Shown here in pieces: positions 19,258-19,606 of a stretch of 19,606 nucleotides of DNA. The notes beneath the pieces are model-generated. The model was given only the letters and a program-made list of their open reading frames with translations, did no database searches and was not told the origin of the DNA. Made by a program: the position numbers and the translations under genes. The stretch is taken from positions 1 to 19,606 of the forward strand of contig JAADFP010000103.1 of the NCBI GenBank assembly GCA_013152825.1, in the 5' to 3' direction. This DNA is from Caldisericota bacterium (lineage in GTDB: Bacteria; CAIJMQ01; JAADFP01). Position 1 is the stretch's first letter, and each line of letters starts with the position of its first letter.

Positions 19258-19539
19258 GTTTAAACCAACCTCCTGGCTTTCTGTGATATTCTGCTCTCCA
19301 ATGTGGAGTTGGAGACAATTTTAACCTGGCTGCCTGTATGGATAAAAGGAGTGCTGCAGGTTCAAACCTGTACCTCCTCTTCTGCAGGGCAGAACACTGA
19401 CCAGAATATTTCCCTCTTCGGGAGACACTCTGGCGCCGGGAATTATCCCGAGGTATCCCGGGATTCCACACTAATTAGCCACTTCTGCCTGTTATCTTCC
19501 AGATTCTGTGCACTCGCTTATGCACCCTTCAATAAATCT
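19258..19539 (-). other. lepA leader between tRNA-His and lepA
   Basis: No convincing gene or consensus promoter is seen in these 282 bases. They contain several short inverted repeats: CTCCA-ATG-TGGAG (19296-19308), CAGGTT-CA-AACCTG (19357-19370) and CGGGA-ATTA-TCCCG (about 19437-19450). lepA may be co-transcribed with the tRNA, or a weak promoter may lie here. Confidence 0.5.
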
Positions 19540-19606
19540 TGGGGTGAGCGAGGGGAATTGAACCCCCAACCCCTGGATCCACAGTCCAGTGCTCTAACCG
19601 GATTGA
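19540..19606 (-). tRNA. tRNA-His (GUG), 5' end beyond the window
   Basis: On the minus strand the anticodon arm is CTGGA-CTGTGGA-TCCAG (anticodon GTG), followed by T arm GGGGG-TTCAATT-CCCCT-type sequence, acceptor 3' strand CGCTCAC, discriminator C and encoded CCA. C73 is the identity base of bacterial tRNA-His. The acceptor 5' strand and the G-1 position lie outside the window. Confidence 0.93.

Noticed and set aside
19357..19370. tRNA T-arm-like palindrome CAGGTT-CA-AACCTG upstream of lepA
   Set aside because: No acceptor, D or anticodon arms can be built around it; it is treated as a short inverted repeat.
19214..19471. 85-codon minus-strand frame overlapping the lepA start
   Set aside because: It overlaps lepA in another frame, has no ribosome site and a composition unlike a protein; it is probably chance.

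Overview
This is bacterial chromosomal DNA of moderate G+C content. It shows Shine-Dalgarno sites, GTG and TTG starts, consensus sigma-70 promoters, and a bacterial 16S-tRNA-Ile-tRNA-Ala-23S-5S operon. The rRNA is clearly bacterial, but its variable helices and part of the region around E. coli position 950 are unusual, so an uncultured or poorly sampled phylum is likely. I cannot place it from sequence alone.

Layout: (1) 3-1676, an mnmG gene whose N-terminus lies outside the window. (2) 1912-8884, a run of plus-strand genes: a family-4 glycosyltransferase fused to a second large domain, then the tightly packed mutM-rseP-ispG-proS (DNA repair, site-2 protease, isoprenoid synthesis, prolyl-tRNA synthetase). 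(3) 8885-14315, a complete rRNA operon with a perfect-spacing sigma-70 promoter, two boxA elements, long processing stems around 16S and 23S, and a T-tract after 5S. (4) 14316-17487, an accessory segment of low-complexity DNA, nested palindromes and REP-like repeats. It surrounds a two-cassette integron-type array on the minus strand with two attC-like sites. No integron integrase is in the window. (5) 17488-19606, lepA (EF-4) on the minus strand, preceded by a 3'-partial tRNA-His(GUG).

The most interesting part is the cassette array. Cassette 1 (about 15122-16860) encodes a 545-residue GHKL-type ATPase. Its C-terminal region looks like a degenerate PD-(D/E)XK nuclease fold. Cassette 2 (about 14736-15121) encodes a 106-residue protein with four membrane segments whose stop codon lies inside its attC site. 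A TTGACA-N17-TATAAT promoter sits just outside the array and points into it, so both cassettes are probably expressed. Single-gene ATPase-nuclease proteins in such cassettes are plausible anti-phage or stress-defence genes. That role is inference and is not shown by the sequence.

A second notable pattern is a small hairpin motif (stem CCGA/TCGG). It recurs at the tips of several rRNA variable helices and in the intergenic palindromes.
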